Below are positions 12,780 through 23,362 of a DNA stretch of 64,000 nucleotides, one piece after another (positions within the stretch are counted from its first letter, which is position 1; each line of letters begins with the position of its first letter). The translations under genes and the position numbers were made by a program. This stretch comes from Diogma glabrata (taxonomy: Eukaryota; Arthropoda; Insecta; Diptera; Cylindrotomidae). A model generated the notes under the pieces. That model was not told where the DNA came from and did no database searches. It saw only the letters and a program-made list of their open reading frames with translations. Location of the stretch: NCBI GenBank assembly GCA_963693315.1, contig OY856186.1:132405903-132469902 (forward strand), given 5' to 3'.

Positions 12780-13011
12780 TCACAACATGAATTGTAATGT
12801 CTAATTGTCGTGAATGGTAATGTCTAATTTTGGCATGATAAAAACGACAACTCATATCCAAAGCACCACACACATACGAATCAAAGTTACCTGGAATGAC
12901 ATTCAAAGCACACTTGAGCAAATCTCTCAAAATTACTAAGGGAATTTCTATTTCATCATTCACCACATTCAATTCTAAATCATCATTCATTTCTTCATTC
13001 ACAACATTCAT
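12763..13011 (-). pseudogene. Helitron-like N-terminal fragment, copy 3
   Basis: 82 residues. It carries CGALDMSCRFYHAK, in which the second zinc-ligand Cys is Tyr, so this copy is degenerate. Its tail differs from copies 1 and 2. The start overlaps the junction of the exon duplication. Confidence 0.45.
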
Positions 13012-13312
13012 TCACAACATTACCATTCATTTCATCTATCATAAAAAAAACAAACAACTCTAACTCTTCGAATACGATAAACTTTAAGAATTAAATTTCA
13101 TTTCGTTTTTGTATGTATGTAAACTTATAATGCATATGCATATAAAAAGTTTTTGGTATATAATAACTTTTTTATTTATGATCCGAAAAATCCCAAAAAT
13201 CTTTAAAACCTAAGTTACAGTAATATCAGTTAGCACTGAAAATTTGAAATTAATCAAAATTCGAATAAAAAAGCCTTAGGCTCCAGAAAGTTTTTTTAAC
13301 GTATTAATATAT

Positions 13313-13645
13313 AAGAAGATTAAACTAGCGCTTAGCTGGTTGAAAAACAACCGATATGCTTGGTTCCGTTATATGGGTAGTTCTACACACGAAGGAAAAA
13401 ATGAAGCTAATTACGGCGCGACATGTTTTTTGCGTATAAGTTCTGGCCAGTAGTTTTAGTTAGAGTTGATGACGTTCTTTCAACTTTTCTGAATGTGGCA
13501 AAAAAAAAAAAATATACAAGAGTCACAATAAAAAAAAAATCCTTCTTACTCCTAAATTAACTCAAAATTATCTTAATATTATCTCAAATTACGAAATAAA
13601 CATTTATTTAAGTTAAAATCCCAAATATTTAAGTCACTTTGAGAC
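13313..13645. other. Non-coding DNA between repeats
   Basis: No supported gene. A stretch near 13320-13500 has a more mixed base composition and may be a remnant of another element. I recognise no motif in it. Confidence 0.5.
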
Positions 13646-13648
13646 CAG

Positions 13649-13754
13649 CAGCCAAATTCTGTAACTGTGAAGCGGTGAAGTGATAAAAACTTCTTCGTTT
13701 CTTTTCATTAAAAAACTTATCACTTCACCGCTTCACAATTACAGAATTTAGCTG
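13649..13754. mobile_element. 106-bp palindromic MITE, copy 1
   Basis: It begins cagccaaattctgtaactgt and ends acaattacagaatttagctg. The arms are inverted for about 40 bp (including gaagcggtgaagtgataa). The target duplication cag lies at 13646-13648 and 13755-13757. The empty site, gagaccaggggactgagaat, survives in a sister repeat at 13966-13985. A 106-bp twin sits at 63430-63535. It has no coding capacity. The superfamily is unknown. A 3-bp duplication is compatible with PIF/Harbinger or CACTA machinery. Confidence 0.9.
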
Positions 13755-14400
13755 CAGGGGACTGAGAATTTATCAGTATTTCGCTTAAAAATAACAAAAT
13801 TACGTCTTAAAAATAAATAAATGGATCCATTTAAAAATAAATGGATTCTATAACCAAGCCAATACATATTCACGACGTATAAAACTACGAAATTACCGGC
13901 GACGTATAAAACTACGTAATTAAAAGACATGTTACGAAAATACTTGCCAGGGGGACTGATAATATGAGACCAGGGGACTGAGAATTTATCAGTATATTTC
14001 GCTTAAAATGACAAAATTACGTCTTAAAAAAAAATAAACGGATTCTATACCAAGGCAATACATATTCACGACGTATAAAACTACAAAATTACCTTAATTA
14101 AAATACGTTTTACGAAAATACTTGCCAGGGGACTGATAATTTGACTGGGCAACAGACGATCTTGCTAATAATGATGACTGTTTTGATTTATAAAACCTCG
14201 GACTAAGTAAAACACTTGCAATATTATATTTATTGAGCTTTGAGAATAATAATAAGTTCGTGGGACAAACTTTAATAGGATATATCTTATATGAAATATA
14301 GAGTAATGTTATGATAAATATAGAGTAATGATATGAATCATTGATTATTTAGTTTACCAGCTTTGACTTTCAAGGAAGGACACGCCAGGGGACTGAGAAT
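13755..14400. repeat. Direct repeats carrying an aggggactga motif
   Basis: Units near 13755-13950 and 13971-14126 share tttcgcttaaaa, acaaaattacgtctta, attcacgacgtataaaacta and tacttgccag. A third, partial occurrence is near 14386. The motif aggggactga(g/t)aa recurs five times (13756, 13950, 13972, 14126, 14388). No coding potential. The element it belongs to is not recognised. Confidence 0.7.
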
Positions 14401-14642
14401 TTGACGTTTTGAATAATTGTTTTTGTAAGAAATATATAATATTTCGATATTTCGAAACGGGTTTATTTTGGGTGACCAGCTAGACATAGTTAAGGTTTAC
14501 AAATTTCTTTTGAAATTTTTTTTTTTTTTCATATTAATATACGAAATAACTACCCATATATGGTTTTTAGTTACAATTTCCTCTTTTTTTCAGTGTATGC
14601 TAACGCAAGCAACATGAAAACTAAAAACAAGAGTACAAAAAG

Positions 14643-16130
14643 AGAGATTTGTAGAGAAAACCTATATGCTGTGTATTCCCCATGTGAAGCTCACAATCTC
14701 AATCTCTGTTGAGCTGATTCTGCCGAATGATGGTCAAATTAGGTCACATTTGTTGGAATAATTTAATAAATGCTTTAACTTATTTAGCAGCAGCCCTCAA
14801 CGATGCGTAATTTTTAAGAAAGGTAATCCGCAGTCACCACATTAGCTTTCTAACAGGCTGACATCAGCTAGAATTGATGCTGTTAGGTCTTTTGCAAAAC
14901 GTCTTTCAGTACTAAAAATATGATTGAAGATCTTTAAGGTCTTAATTTAAGAGCCGAAACTTATCTAGACATCAACGGAATGAAAAAAAGTACATGAGTA
15001 AATTTACCTGAAGATAAATGCCATCAAATGACTTAAAATCTGGCTCGCAGAACTGCAAATTCTAAGAAATCAATGTGAGGTCATATTGAAGGAAAGTAAA
15101 TGGTGACAAATGGTTTAAATATTTCTTCTTCTTTGTCAATAAGTACAACAATAAAACGGTTCAAAACCGTTTCTGGAAATGGAAATGAAGACCCTGAAAA
15201 CATCCGCATTTATGACCAAGAAACAGAATTTGAAAGAAACACGCACTGAAAAAAAAATTGAAGTTCATGACAACCTCATCTCGAAGTTGGCAGTTGATTA
15301 TTCATGCAAAGAAAAATTATTTGCAAACAATTTCACATTTTTAAATTGGAACAACTACACGATAGCATTTTCCTAACAACAGAATGAGGTTTATTTAAAA
15401 TATAAAGTGTTATATCCAATATAACAGTAGTTGAATAAAGATAATAACTATTTCCCTGAAAAAAAATTTCTTCGGCCTTATATCATGAATTTTTCATTTT
15501 AAAGTTTAAGTATTTGAGATTAATTGAATTATATTTTATTTTCACATTATTATTTCGGGTGATTGTCTCAACTTCATCAATTTATACTTGTGGAGTTGTT
15601 GAAGCAATTTCGTAGTTTGATTCGCCATATATGACCGCACGGTGAGGTTGAGACAATTGCATTTCGATTGGAAATGGGACATGTTTTTTTCAGTATGATT
15701 TTAGTTATTGCAGATTTAGTAATACCAAGCGTAATGTTTAAATTCGAAGGAACGAGGAGGAAATAATAACTGCATGTACATAGCAATTCATTGCAATATA
15801 CAAAGCAGATATTTCAGAAGAGCTTGCATATGAGGTAATTCACCTCAAACTCGTATATGCGGAACATTTCAAACAAAATCTTTCGCTCTAGATTTATTGA
15901 ATGCAATTGCCATTGAAAATGTTGATACTATTTTTCCAGCGCCATTGCCGAACGTTCCTTTAGAGTATTATCACGAATCAAAAATTTCTACAGATCCTGT
16001 TTCTTTCAGGAGCATGTCTTGAAATTCTGTACTAAGAATCAAAATTAGCGAGGCAGTTAATTTCGGTGACATTAAAGATGATTTTGTATCAACCAAAGCG
16101 TTGAAAGCTCAATTGTTATAAAAAAAGTAA
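14643..16130 (+). pseudogene. Decayed hAT transposase (ZMYM1-like)
   Basis: Pieces in different frames line up, in order, with the hAT-type transposase region of ZMYM1-like proteins. 14670-14720 gives YSPCEAHNLNLC then a stop, where the family has a Cys-x-x-His-x-Leu-Asn-Leu core. 14860-14905 gives LTSARIDAVRSFAKRLS, matching the D.RWSAR.DA region with the W lost. 15938-15995 gives SSAIAERSFRVLSRIKNF, matching the C-terminal hAT dimerisation motif (SAERSFS.L..IKN). 16045-16120 gives SEAVNFGDIKDDFVST, the usual C-terminal tail. Stops and frameshifts are frequent, so it is old and inactive. Terminal inverted repeats were not found. The central part (15180-15900) is too degraded to assign. Confidence 0.6.
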
Positions 16131-16915
16131 GAACAACTCACAGAATTCGCTTTTGACATACAAATTCACGTGAGATATCACATATACCACTGGCAATAGC
16201 AGAGAAAATAATGAGATATCACTAGCCAAGGTGATAGCTTAGGGAGGCTGGCGGATGAACTTTATTCAGCCAACAGTAGCACCCTCAATATTAGCTATGA
16301 AGTATTCCTCGACGATAGTACGTTATTGCTTGCTCGCAGAATCGAGCCTTCATATAACTTTATGTGTGGACTATTCAGACAGCGTAGCTGGATTTATATT
16401 AGCAAACTCATTTTTGTTTTGTCTTTGCAAATTTTTAAATCAAATTCGCTATTTATCTCTTATTTTATTTTTATTTTCTCTATCCTATCACGATGAATTT
16501 GTCTGTCTATATTTAACATTCTTATAAAATTATTTTTGAACAAATACAACATTTAAATTTTTGTGATATTATAATTTAATTGGTTAATAAAATAACATAA
16601 ATGTAAAGATGGCCCGTATTTCATTTCCCCGGGCCCCATTTTTCTCTCTACGTCCCGCAAAAAATGCATGATACACACATCACGTGGTAAAAAATCACGT
16701 AATATAACTAGACCTATATAATCTAAAAACGTTCTCATATTACGTTGATCATTATCCTATGCTCCAATGACATGAAATTTAAGATATCCATTTGATAAGC
16801 TTTGAAATTTACTGTTTTCAATCATTATTCCATTTTTCAGCCGGTCATTATTGATGTTGTACTTTCTATAAAATGTTAAGTCAATCGTTTAATGATTTGA
16901 AATAATTATTAAGAT
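16131..16915. other. Non-coding DNA left of gypsy-A
   Basis: Nothing recognisable. The 16255-16527 frame is hydrophobic and composition-driven, without a domain. Confidence 0.5.
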
Positions 16916-16919
16916 ATTT

Positions 16920-18062
16920 TATTATAACTGCCCTGATACGGAGCCAGTTATTATATTGGACCTTTGTTACTATTATATATATAAAAAGAATTTACACGGG
17001 ATACAGTTTATCCCCACACGAATCTTGAGATTGGGAATCTCTCACTATTTTTGTCCTAAATTTATTCTAACATTCCAAAGGGAAAAAAAATACTTAAACA
17101 AAAATTAATATAATTAAAACTCAAAATACCTTAAATTATTACTGTTGATTGATGATCTGGTTCTAATAAATTAATTTTATCAACTACAACAATTGGTGAA
17201 CTATTATTTTCATTCTTAATTATGCATTTTGTTTTAAAGTTATTTTCATTATAATCATCATCATCAATTGAATACAATTCATTACTTAATCTTTTTGGTT
17301 TAGCTACTGTAATTTGATTTGATATTACAATATTATGTTCATCGATAGCAGGTGTTTCCAAAAATATATCAACTTCACTACAATCCTGTTCGCATTGTTT
17401 AGTTATTCTTTTATCACTATCAACATCATCGACATCATCATCATGAGCACAATAATCATCATTTAAATTATGTGCAACAACATAATCATCAATGATTTCA
17501 CGTTTTAATTCATTTAAACCACTTTCCAGAACACGATCATCATTTCATACTACGATAATTAAGTTATTATAAAAATCAATCTACTGCAAATATTTTTTTA
17601 TTTGTTCAATTAAAAGTATTTTTCTTTAATTTGAATGAAAATTATTACTAAAATTACACGAATAAAAACTAACTTTTTTGTTTGATTTAATGTTTAATCA
17701 AAAAAGCAATTGAACATTTTCTTTATACAAGCAAAAATGGAATGAATCTTTTTTATTTTTTTAAAATTGCAAAATGTGATTTTGATTTTGCCATCTTATG
17801 ATGTCAAAACAAAATCGGGTAATACTTGAAATTCAGCAATGATTAACAACGACGTCTGTTCATTAGTATTGGAAATAAAAATTTAGTACGTTCGTTGGCT
17901 TTTTATAATATATTCAAAATCAATTAGCAGTTAAGTTGGGAAAATTTTAAAAGTACTATTAATGTAAAAATGAACGGAAATTAATGTAATACATTTCTAT
18001 TGAATTGAAAACAAAGAGGAATTTGATTTTATTATTGTTTTGCGATTATTGCGATCGTTACA
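16920..18062 (-). repeat. gypsy-A 3' LTR
   Basis: 1,143 bp, starting (minus sense) TGTAACGATCGC and ending CAGTTATAATA. It matches 26187-27329. The attt duplication adjoins it at 16916-16919. A 76-codon frame inside (17131-17361) is present in both LTRs with identical translation, but shows no domain and is probably incidental. Confidence 0.93.
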
Positions 18063-18386
18063 CCATGAATTCAAGGTAGAAACCAAGATTTTTACTCTTG
18101 AAATCACAAAAACGTCGCCATCCCCTCCATGACAGAAAACCACCGAACTACTTCCACTTATTAAACTGTATCTGGGATCGAGATACCCACAGTCACCGGC
18201 GTTAAGACCGATGACCGGTTCCAACACTCATGAAGTCCTTAAGAACTTCACTGAGTATTGAGACCGACCATCCATCCGAACGTCAGCACCATGGACACCC
18301 CGATACAACCAGTAAGTATGACCTGAAGATGTGAACCCCAGAGACGACAATCAGCCAGAGGAACAACCCTACCTAACGAAAAGACA
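18063..18386 (-). other. gypsy-A 3' untranslated stretch
   Basis: 324 bp between the pol stop and the 3' LTR. No clean polypurine tract touches the LTR. The nearest purine-rich run (catggaggggatgg on the minus strand) is about 70 bp away. A 76-codon frame at 17997-18227 spans the LTR edge and is not credible. Confidence 0.6.
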
Positions 18387-21300
18387 TCATTCCCTGATGT
18401 CTTTCGCGTGATGTACTCCAAGATTCTTACCGCTCATATCTATGCACTCGTAGAGTACATTTCCAATCTTAGTCTTAATCATTGCAGGTAAGAACTTTGG
18501 AGCCAATTTTGCCGAGAACTTTTTGGTAGCGTCACTCAAATGATGTTGCCGTACAAACACACGTTGTTGTGGTTGAAAAGTCCGTAGTTTAGATCGCAGG
18601 TTGTACTGATGTTGCGATTTTTTGAAGGCTGCTTTTAAATTTTGTTGAACCCGGTTCCTAAGCAGAGTCAAATGATCAGTGCGTTCCATTTCCTCACCAG
18701 CATCTTCACCAAGCTGGTGTAGTGCTCTCAACAAATGGTAAGTATTTCCATCCGAGATTGGATGTTGACCAAACAATAAATAGTACGGTGAGTACTTGGT
18801 AGCAGAATGTACTGCAGCCCGCAGTGCATATGCGATTTCACCAATTTGTGAATCCCACTTGGTATGTTGACCCTTTATGAACGCTCGAATTGCTGCTAGA
18901 ACTGACCTATTGACCCGCTCTGACGCGTTGCTTTGAGGACTATAAACACCGGTCCTAACGTGTTTAATGCCGAAATCTGACAAAAGACTTTGAAAGTTCC
19001 TACTAGTGAACTGTTTGCCATTGTCACTGTGTAGAAACTCTGGTACCCCATATGTAAGAAACACTTCATTCCTTAGAAAAGCATTCACCTTCGGTGAATG
19101 TGCGTTTCTAAGTGGTTTCAGCAGTACAAACTTCGTAGCATGATCCAGAACTATCAATAACACCGTATTCCCAAGTGTAGAACGAGGGTACGGTCCCAAA
19201 AAATCTATATAGACTCTCTGCCATGGACGTGCTGTTTCGAATTGATATTGCATCGGAGGACGCAATATCTGATTCGTGGCTTTTGTTTGTTTACATGTGT
19301 CGCAGGACACAACATAGTTGTGTACCTGTGACGCCATGCCCGGCCAATAATAAAGACGTCGAAGTAATTCTAAAGTCTTTTTAACACCTCCATGAGCAGC
19401 AGTACTATCATCATGATGTTTCTGAATCATGTTTGAAGTCATCGGTTTTGGTACCCAGAGCTTCCACACAGGAACATCGTTGGGTATTGCATCAGATCTT
19501 GGCTCAATACGTATGTATAGCTTATCATCCACGACTTTAACTGATGGAAAGTCCTTAGGAGATGATTGAACTTTAGCTATCATATCCGTATATTCCTTGT
19601 GCCGATAACCTTCATTGTCGATTTTGATGTCGTTAATGTGATGTGTTAATGCTTCCGTCAATTCCTCGTGTGTATCGTCATAAAGACGAGATAGAGCATC
19701 AGGGACTATATTTTGGGTACCTTTTTGGTGGACAATGGTAAAATCCATATGTTGGAGTTTTAGGCTCCACCTAGCCAGACGACCACTCAAGTCTTTCTGT
19801 GACATAAGCCACTTCAGACTTGAGTGATCAGTCACAATTGTAAATCGGTGACCTTCAACATAGCCCCTGAATTTCTTCACACTCAGAATTGCCGCAAGAC
19901 ATTCAAGCTCAGAAACTGAGTAATTTCTCTGAGCTTTGTTAAGTTTCTTCGACATGAAGGCTATCGGACACTCTTGTCCGTCCTCGTCGATCTGATACAG
20001 TACACTACCTATCCCTGTCAGACTCGCATCGCATCTAATAAAAAAATCTTTATTATAATCAGGGTTAATTAATACCGGTGCTGTAGTCAGCAATCGTTTT
20101 AAATTTTCGAAAGCAGCTTGCGCTTCCAATGTCCATTTCAGTTTTCCCGAACTCTTTTTTAATAAATCTGTAATTGGTGATACCACGCTTGCATAATTTG
20201 GTATGAAACGTTGGTACCAACCAGCCATTCCCAATAAACGTCGTATCTGTTTTACTGTAGATGGAGCTGGGTACTCTGCTACAGCTCTTACCTTGTCAGG
20301 GTCTGTTCGAAGACCATCTTCACCAACCAAAAATCCCAAGTATTTCACCTCTCTCAGAACAAATTTACTTTTCTTGAGGTTTATTGTTAACCCAGCCGCT
20401 CTTAACAATGAAGAGACTTTGGACAGCAATTCCATATGTTCCTGGAACGTGGAAGAGACTACCAATAGATCATCTAAATAAACAAAGACATTTTTGTGAT
20501 ATTGATGTGGTATCACTTTGTGCATTAGCCGACACATTGTCTGGGGAGCATTGCACAATCCAAAGGGCATAACCCGGAATTGATACAATGGACGACCAGG
20601 CACTGTGAAGGCTGTCTTGTCTCTAGATGCTTCTGCCAGAGGAATCTGCCAGAAAGCATCTTTGAGATCAATACTTGAAATGTACTTTGTGCTATTTAGA
20701 CGACCTAGTAAGCCATCAATCAAGGGAAGTGGGTAAGCGTCCTTTTTCGTTAGTGAATTGACACGACGGCTATCAATACATAATCTGTTTTTACCAGATT
20801 CTTTTTGTACCAGAACCACTGGCGAGCACCAAGAACTGTTACTCTCTTCGATCACGCCCATTTGAAGCATTCGGTCGAGTTCGGCATAGACCTTTAGCTG
20901 AACAGCCGGCGATGTGGGATAGTGCCTCTGTTTAACAGGTGCACTATCACCAACATCGATGACATGTTCAACTAAAGAAGTCTTTCCGAGTCCAGACACT
21001 TCAAATGACGGGAAAGAATCCTTGATCATATCCAGTTCTCGTTGCTGGTCCTTGGTGAGGTTATGTATATTAAAAGTTTGTAGCTCTGTGCGAGTCAGTT
21101 CACTAACAAATGAAGGAACAATACCAAATTTCTCCCAGAAATCTATGCCCAGGTAGAGCTCTTCTCGTAATCCAGGGACTATATGGAACCGCATTGGTTT
21201 AGTGGAGCCATTCACAGTTATTGGAATTTCGATGTAACCCAAAATTTTTGTTGCAGTACCATCTGCCGTACGAATACACGAAGTGTACTTACGGTAAGTT

Positions 21301-21707
21301 GTACCTGCTGATTCCAATAATTCCAAGGAATTTCTTCCAAGTATTGTGATTGACGCTCCACTATCCAATAGTCCGGAAATATGTTTGTCCAAAATCTTTA
21401 TTGCTAGTCGCGGCCGAGGATCCTTTGTTTCTGAAAGGATAGATGAAATACAAGCTTTACGAAATAATTTCCTCATCCTCCAATATCTAATGTTACGTTC
21501 AAGACGTCTAAAATATGTTCGATGTAATGATGGGAAATTAAATGTACTGGGTGATTTTATTCTGGTTTCCTGAGTGGTGATCGATCGTCCTGCGTTGCTA
21601 CATCTCTCGTCGTTTTCTTCGGGCTCATTGGATGTTGAACCGAGGGTACCATCCCCGAAGCATGTACTCTCGGACGGTAGTTTACCGACGGGTGACAATA
21701 TGAACAA
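18387..21707 (-). CDS. gypsy-A Pol: protease, reverse transcriptase, RNase H, integrase
   Basis: 1,106 residues without a stop. The protease active site is LLDSGAS at 113-119. In the RT, GFL/MPFGL-type boxes surround YLDD at 410-413 (FVYLDDLLVVS). The RNase H carries D560 (RCDAS), a conserved SELEC near 599-603 and D627 (TDHSS). The integrase has zinc ligands H765-X6-H772-X29-C802-X2-C805 and catalytic D835, D895 and E930, with exact D,D-35-E spacing. A C-terminal region (KFSAKLAPKFLP) stands where GPY/F-like modules occur. The frame overlaps gag by 151 bp and is -1 relative to it, so ribosomal frameshifting is likely. Position 21707 is simply the first Met of the open frame. The product would be a processed Gag-Pol polyprotein acting in virus-like particles and, for integrase, in the nucleus. 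Confidence 0.95.
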   Translation of the reverse strand: MFILSPVGKLPSESTCFGDGTLGSTSNEPEENDERCSNAGRSITTQETRIKSPSTFNFPSLHRTYFRRLERNIRYWRMRKLFRKACISSILSETKDPRPRLAIKILDKHISGLLDSGASITILGRNSLELLESAGTTYRKYTSCIRTADGTATKILGYIEIPITVNGSTKPMRFHIVPGLREELYLGIDFWEKFGIVPSFVSELTRTELQTFNIHNLTKDQQRELDMIKDSFPSFEVSGLGKTSLVEHVIDVGDSAPVKQRHYPTSPAVQLKVYAELDRMLQMGVIEESNSSWCSPVVLVQKESGKNRLCIDSRRVNSLTKKDAYPLPLIDGLLGRLNSTKYISSIDLKDAFWQIPLAEASRDKTAFTVPGRPLYQFRVMPFGLCNAPQTMCRLMHKVIPHQYHKNVFVYLDDLLVVSSTFQEHMELLSKVSSLLRAAGLTINLKKSKFVLREVKYLGFLVGEDGLRTDPDKVRAVAEYPAPSTVKQIRRLLGMAGWYQRFIPNYASVVSPITDLLKKSSGKLKWTLEAQAAFENLKRLLTTAPVLINPDYNKDFFIRCDASLTGIGSVLYQIDEDGQECPIAFMSKKLNKAQRNYSVSELECLAAILSVKKFRGYVEGHRFTIVTDHSSLKWLMSQKDLSGRLARWSLKLQHMDFTIVHQKGTQNIVPDALSRLYDDTHEELTEALTHHINDIKIDNEGYRHKEYTDMIAKVQSSPKDFPSVKVVDDKLYIRIEPRSDAIPNDVPVWKLWVPKPMTSNMIQKHHDDSTAAHGGVKKTLELLRRLYYWPGMASQVHNYVVSCDTCKQTKATNQILRPPMQYQFETARPWQRVYIDFLGPYPRSTLGNTVLLIVLDHATKFVLLKPLRNAHSPKVNAFLRNEVFLTYGVPEFLHSDNGKQFTSRNFQSLLSDFGIKHVRTGVYSPQSNASERVNRSVLAAIRAFIKGQHTKWDSQIGEIAYALRAAVHSATKYSPYYLLFGQHPISDGNTYHLLRALHQLGEDAGEEMERTDHLTLLRNRVQQNLKAAFKKSQHQYNLRSKLRTFQPQQRVFVRQHHLSDATKKFSAKLAPKFLPAMIKTKIGNVLYECIDMSGKNLGVHHAKDIRE

Positions 21708-23362
21708 TTTGCATATATAACGTCCGGCTTATTACATTTCCAGCAGTGCAATTTTATTCTGTTTTTAGAACAATCAGGAGCTCGATGTCCATTTACCCCG
21801 CATCTGAAACAGACAATTGGTTGTCTGGACATTGATGGACCAGGTTGATTAGTATTACCAGATGATATCGCAGGTCGTTGCAGAATTCTTCTAGGTTGTG
21901 TATCCACAGCTTCAATATATCCATCTTGTTCTGGATCTATTTCTGATTCATAGTCGTCCACTTGCTGTAGTTCGCTAATCCTTAAGTTTGACATTCTGGT
22001 TGGGACTGGTGTAGACCACAAACGTTCGAACTTCTGACACAATGTCCGAAGCTCGTCCATAGTTGTAATTGTTGCTGCAAGTGTAGCGGTCTTCAGTTCT
22101 ACACTCAGTCCTTCCCTAGCGATTTCTAATAATTCAGCTGCAGCAAATGGTCGAACTAATCTCCGATTTAACGAACCCACTTCAACTAAATACTCATAAA
22201 CGCTCTCTTTGACTTTCTGTTTACGGTTCAAAAGAACACGTAATACCGCTTTATCATCGGTGAGCGTACCGAAGGTGCGTAGGAGTCCTTCCCTAAGCAC
22301 TGAGTAGGTCACTTCCTCATATTCATGAGTTAGATTCAAATAATATCTATCGGCAGCTGCCTTGAGGTACCGTGGAACGATCGACCTCAGGTCGTCCCAG
22401 GACACACGGTCCCTCCTTGCAGCCGCCTCCACTCGATGGATAAACTCATGAACATCAGGAGAGTGACCATCCCCTGTGAAGTTCGGAACCCAATTTGAGT
22501 CATAACGACTCAAATTGTTCCTACGTACCTCTCGGTATGCTCCCGGTGACAATGCTGGAGCCGCGACACGAGATACCTGAGGAAGTGGGTTGTATGGTGG
22601 TGGTGCTGTTAATGGAGCTTGTGGATAATTTGTTTGAAATTGTTGCAACTGCTCCTGTGGTATCGGTTGATAATTCAGAGGCTGCTGTACCAATGCCGGA
22701 TTGATGTATCTTTGTTCAGCTTGGAACGATGAACCCAGTTGTGGTAATGCGAAGTCCTCCGCTCTTAAACCTGATTGTTGAAAACACGATGGTGGTAATT
22801 GTTCTGCCCGTCTTTGTTGTTGTTGATACCCACGATTTAAACTGTGTATCGTATTAGTTATTGGCTGTACTGGTATTGGAGTGGATCTCTCCTCTGGCTG
22901 AAACGCAGGCGATTCGGATGGTACAGATGATCCTCCTGGTTTACTCTGCATAACTGGACGTGTCGACAACGATCTTATTATATCCCAAGCGCGTGACAAT
23001 TGGGAGATAGCGTAGGTGCGGGCTTCTTGCAAATCATCGCGAGAACCCAACCTATTCATCCTCCCTGTATAGTGCAACACACGATTAGCCAGACCATCTA
23101 AGAATGGCTGATTAATCGGTGGCTGAAGTCTACGTATCTGATCCACAATTAGTTGTGCCGTCTGCACCACCATTTGAGACTCAGCTACCAAATCTCTCGC
23201 GTGAGATACCGTTAATGGAACTGAACCTTGTACCGCGTGGTTTCGAAGTTCCTCTGCCCAGTTGACCCCTCTGAAATCCACACCTCGAACCAGACATTCA
23301 ATTTGCAGTTCGCTGGGTTCCAATCCATAAAATGGATGGTCAATGTCTATTTGACTTGACAT
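21557..23362 (-). CDS. gypsy-A Gag with two zinc knuckles
   Basis: 601 residues. The N terminus (LEPSELQIECLVRGVDFRG, residues 14-32) has the L..xEL..E...RG pattern of SAP-like helices seen at the start of some insect Gag proteins. Residues 155-275 are Pro/Gln-rich. The capsid-like region is 285-450 (WVPNFTGDG, then VHEFIHRVE and RRLVRPF). The first knuckle is C518-X2-C521-X4-H526-X4-C531. A second metal site is C540-X2-C543-X9-C553-X2-C556. Gag assembles particles and binds the element RNA. It ends inside the pol frame. Intact. Confidence 0.93.
   Translation of the reverse strand: MSSQIDIDHPFYGLEPSELQIECLVRGVDFRGVNWAEELRNHAVQGSVPLTVSHARDLVAESQMVVQTAQLIVDQIRRLQPPINQPFLDGLANRVLHYTGRMNRLGSRDDLQEARTYAISQLSRAWDIIRSLSTRPVMQSKPGGSSVPSESPAFQPEERSTPIPVQPITNTIHSLNRGYQQQQRRAEQLPPSCFQQSGLRAEDFALPQLGSSFQAEQRYINPALVQQPLNYQPIPQEQLQQFQTNYPQAPLTAPPPYNPLPQVSRVAAPALSPGAYREVRRNNLSRYDSNWVPNFTGDGHSPDVHEFIHRVEAAARRDRVSWDDLRSIVPRYLKAAADRYYLNLTHEYEEVTYSVLREGLLRTFGTLTDDKAVLRVLLNRKQKVKESVYEYLVEVGSLNRRLVRPFAAAELLEIAREGLSVELKTATLAATITTMDELRTLCQKFERLWSTPVPTRMSNLRISELQQVDDYESEIDPEQDGYIEAVDTQPRRILQRPAISSGNTNQPGPSMSRQPIVCFRCGVNGHRAPDCSKNRIKLHCWKCNKPDVIYANCSYCHPSVNYRPRVHASGMVPSVQHPMSPKKTTRDVATQDDRSPLRKPE

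Larger units (their letters stand above)
11669..13312 (-). repeat. Tandem array of Helitron-like 5' exon units
   Basis: Units start with tataaaaagttttt at 11669, 12251 and 13141. The first period is 582 bp. The second is 890 bp because its exon part is duplicated internally (join near 12779). The third copy stops at 13312. Each unit has a shared non-coding block (atgatccgaaaaatcccaaa), then a minus-strand exon-like frame. A GT donor (atggtatgtgag on the minus strand, 12471 region) follows an additional exon-like segment. The duplication is of modest age, since copies differ at only a few percent. Confidence 0.75.

Noticed and set aside
16255..16527. 90-codon hydrophobic plus-strand frame
   Set aside because: Membrane-like only through T-rich composition. 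It has no start context or homologous motif and lies just past a decayed hAT element.
17131..17361. 76-codon acidic frame repeated at 26398-26628
   Set aside because: It is duplicated only because it lies in both LTRs of gypsy-A, and two young LTR copies cannot show selection.
20203..21573. Several plus-strand frames of 60-90 codons
   Set aside because: They are mirror frames of the gypsy-A pol gene on the minus strand.
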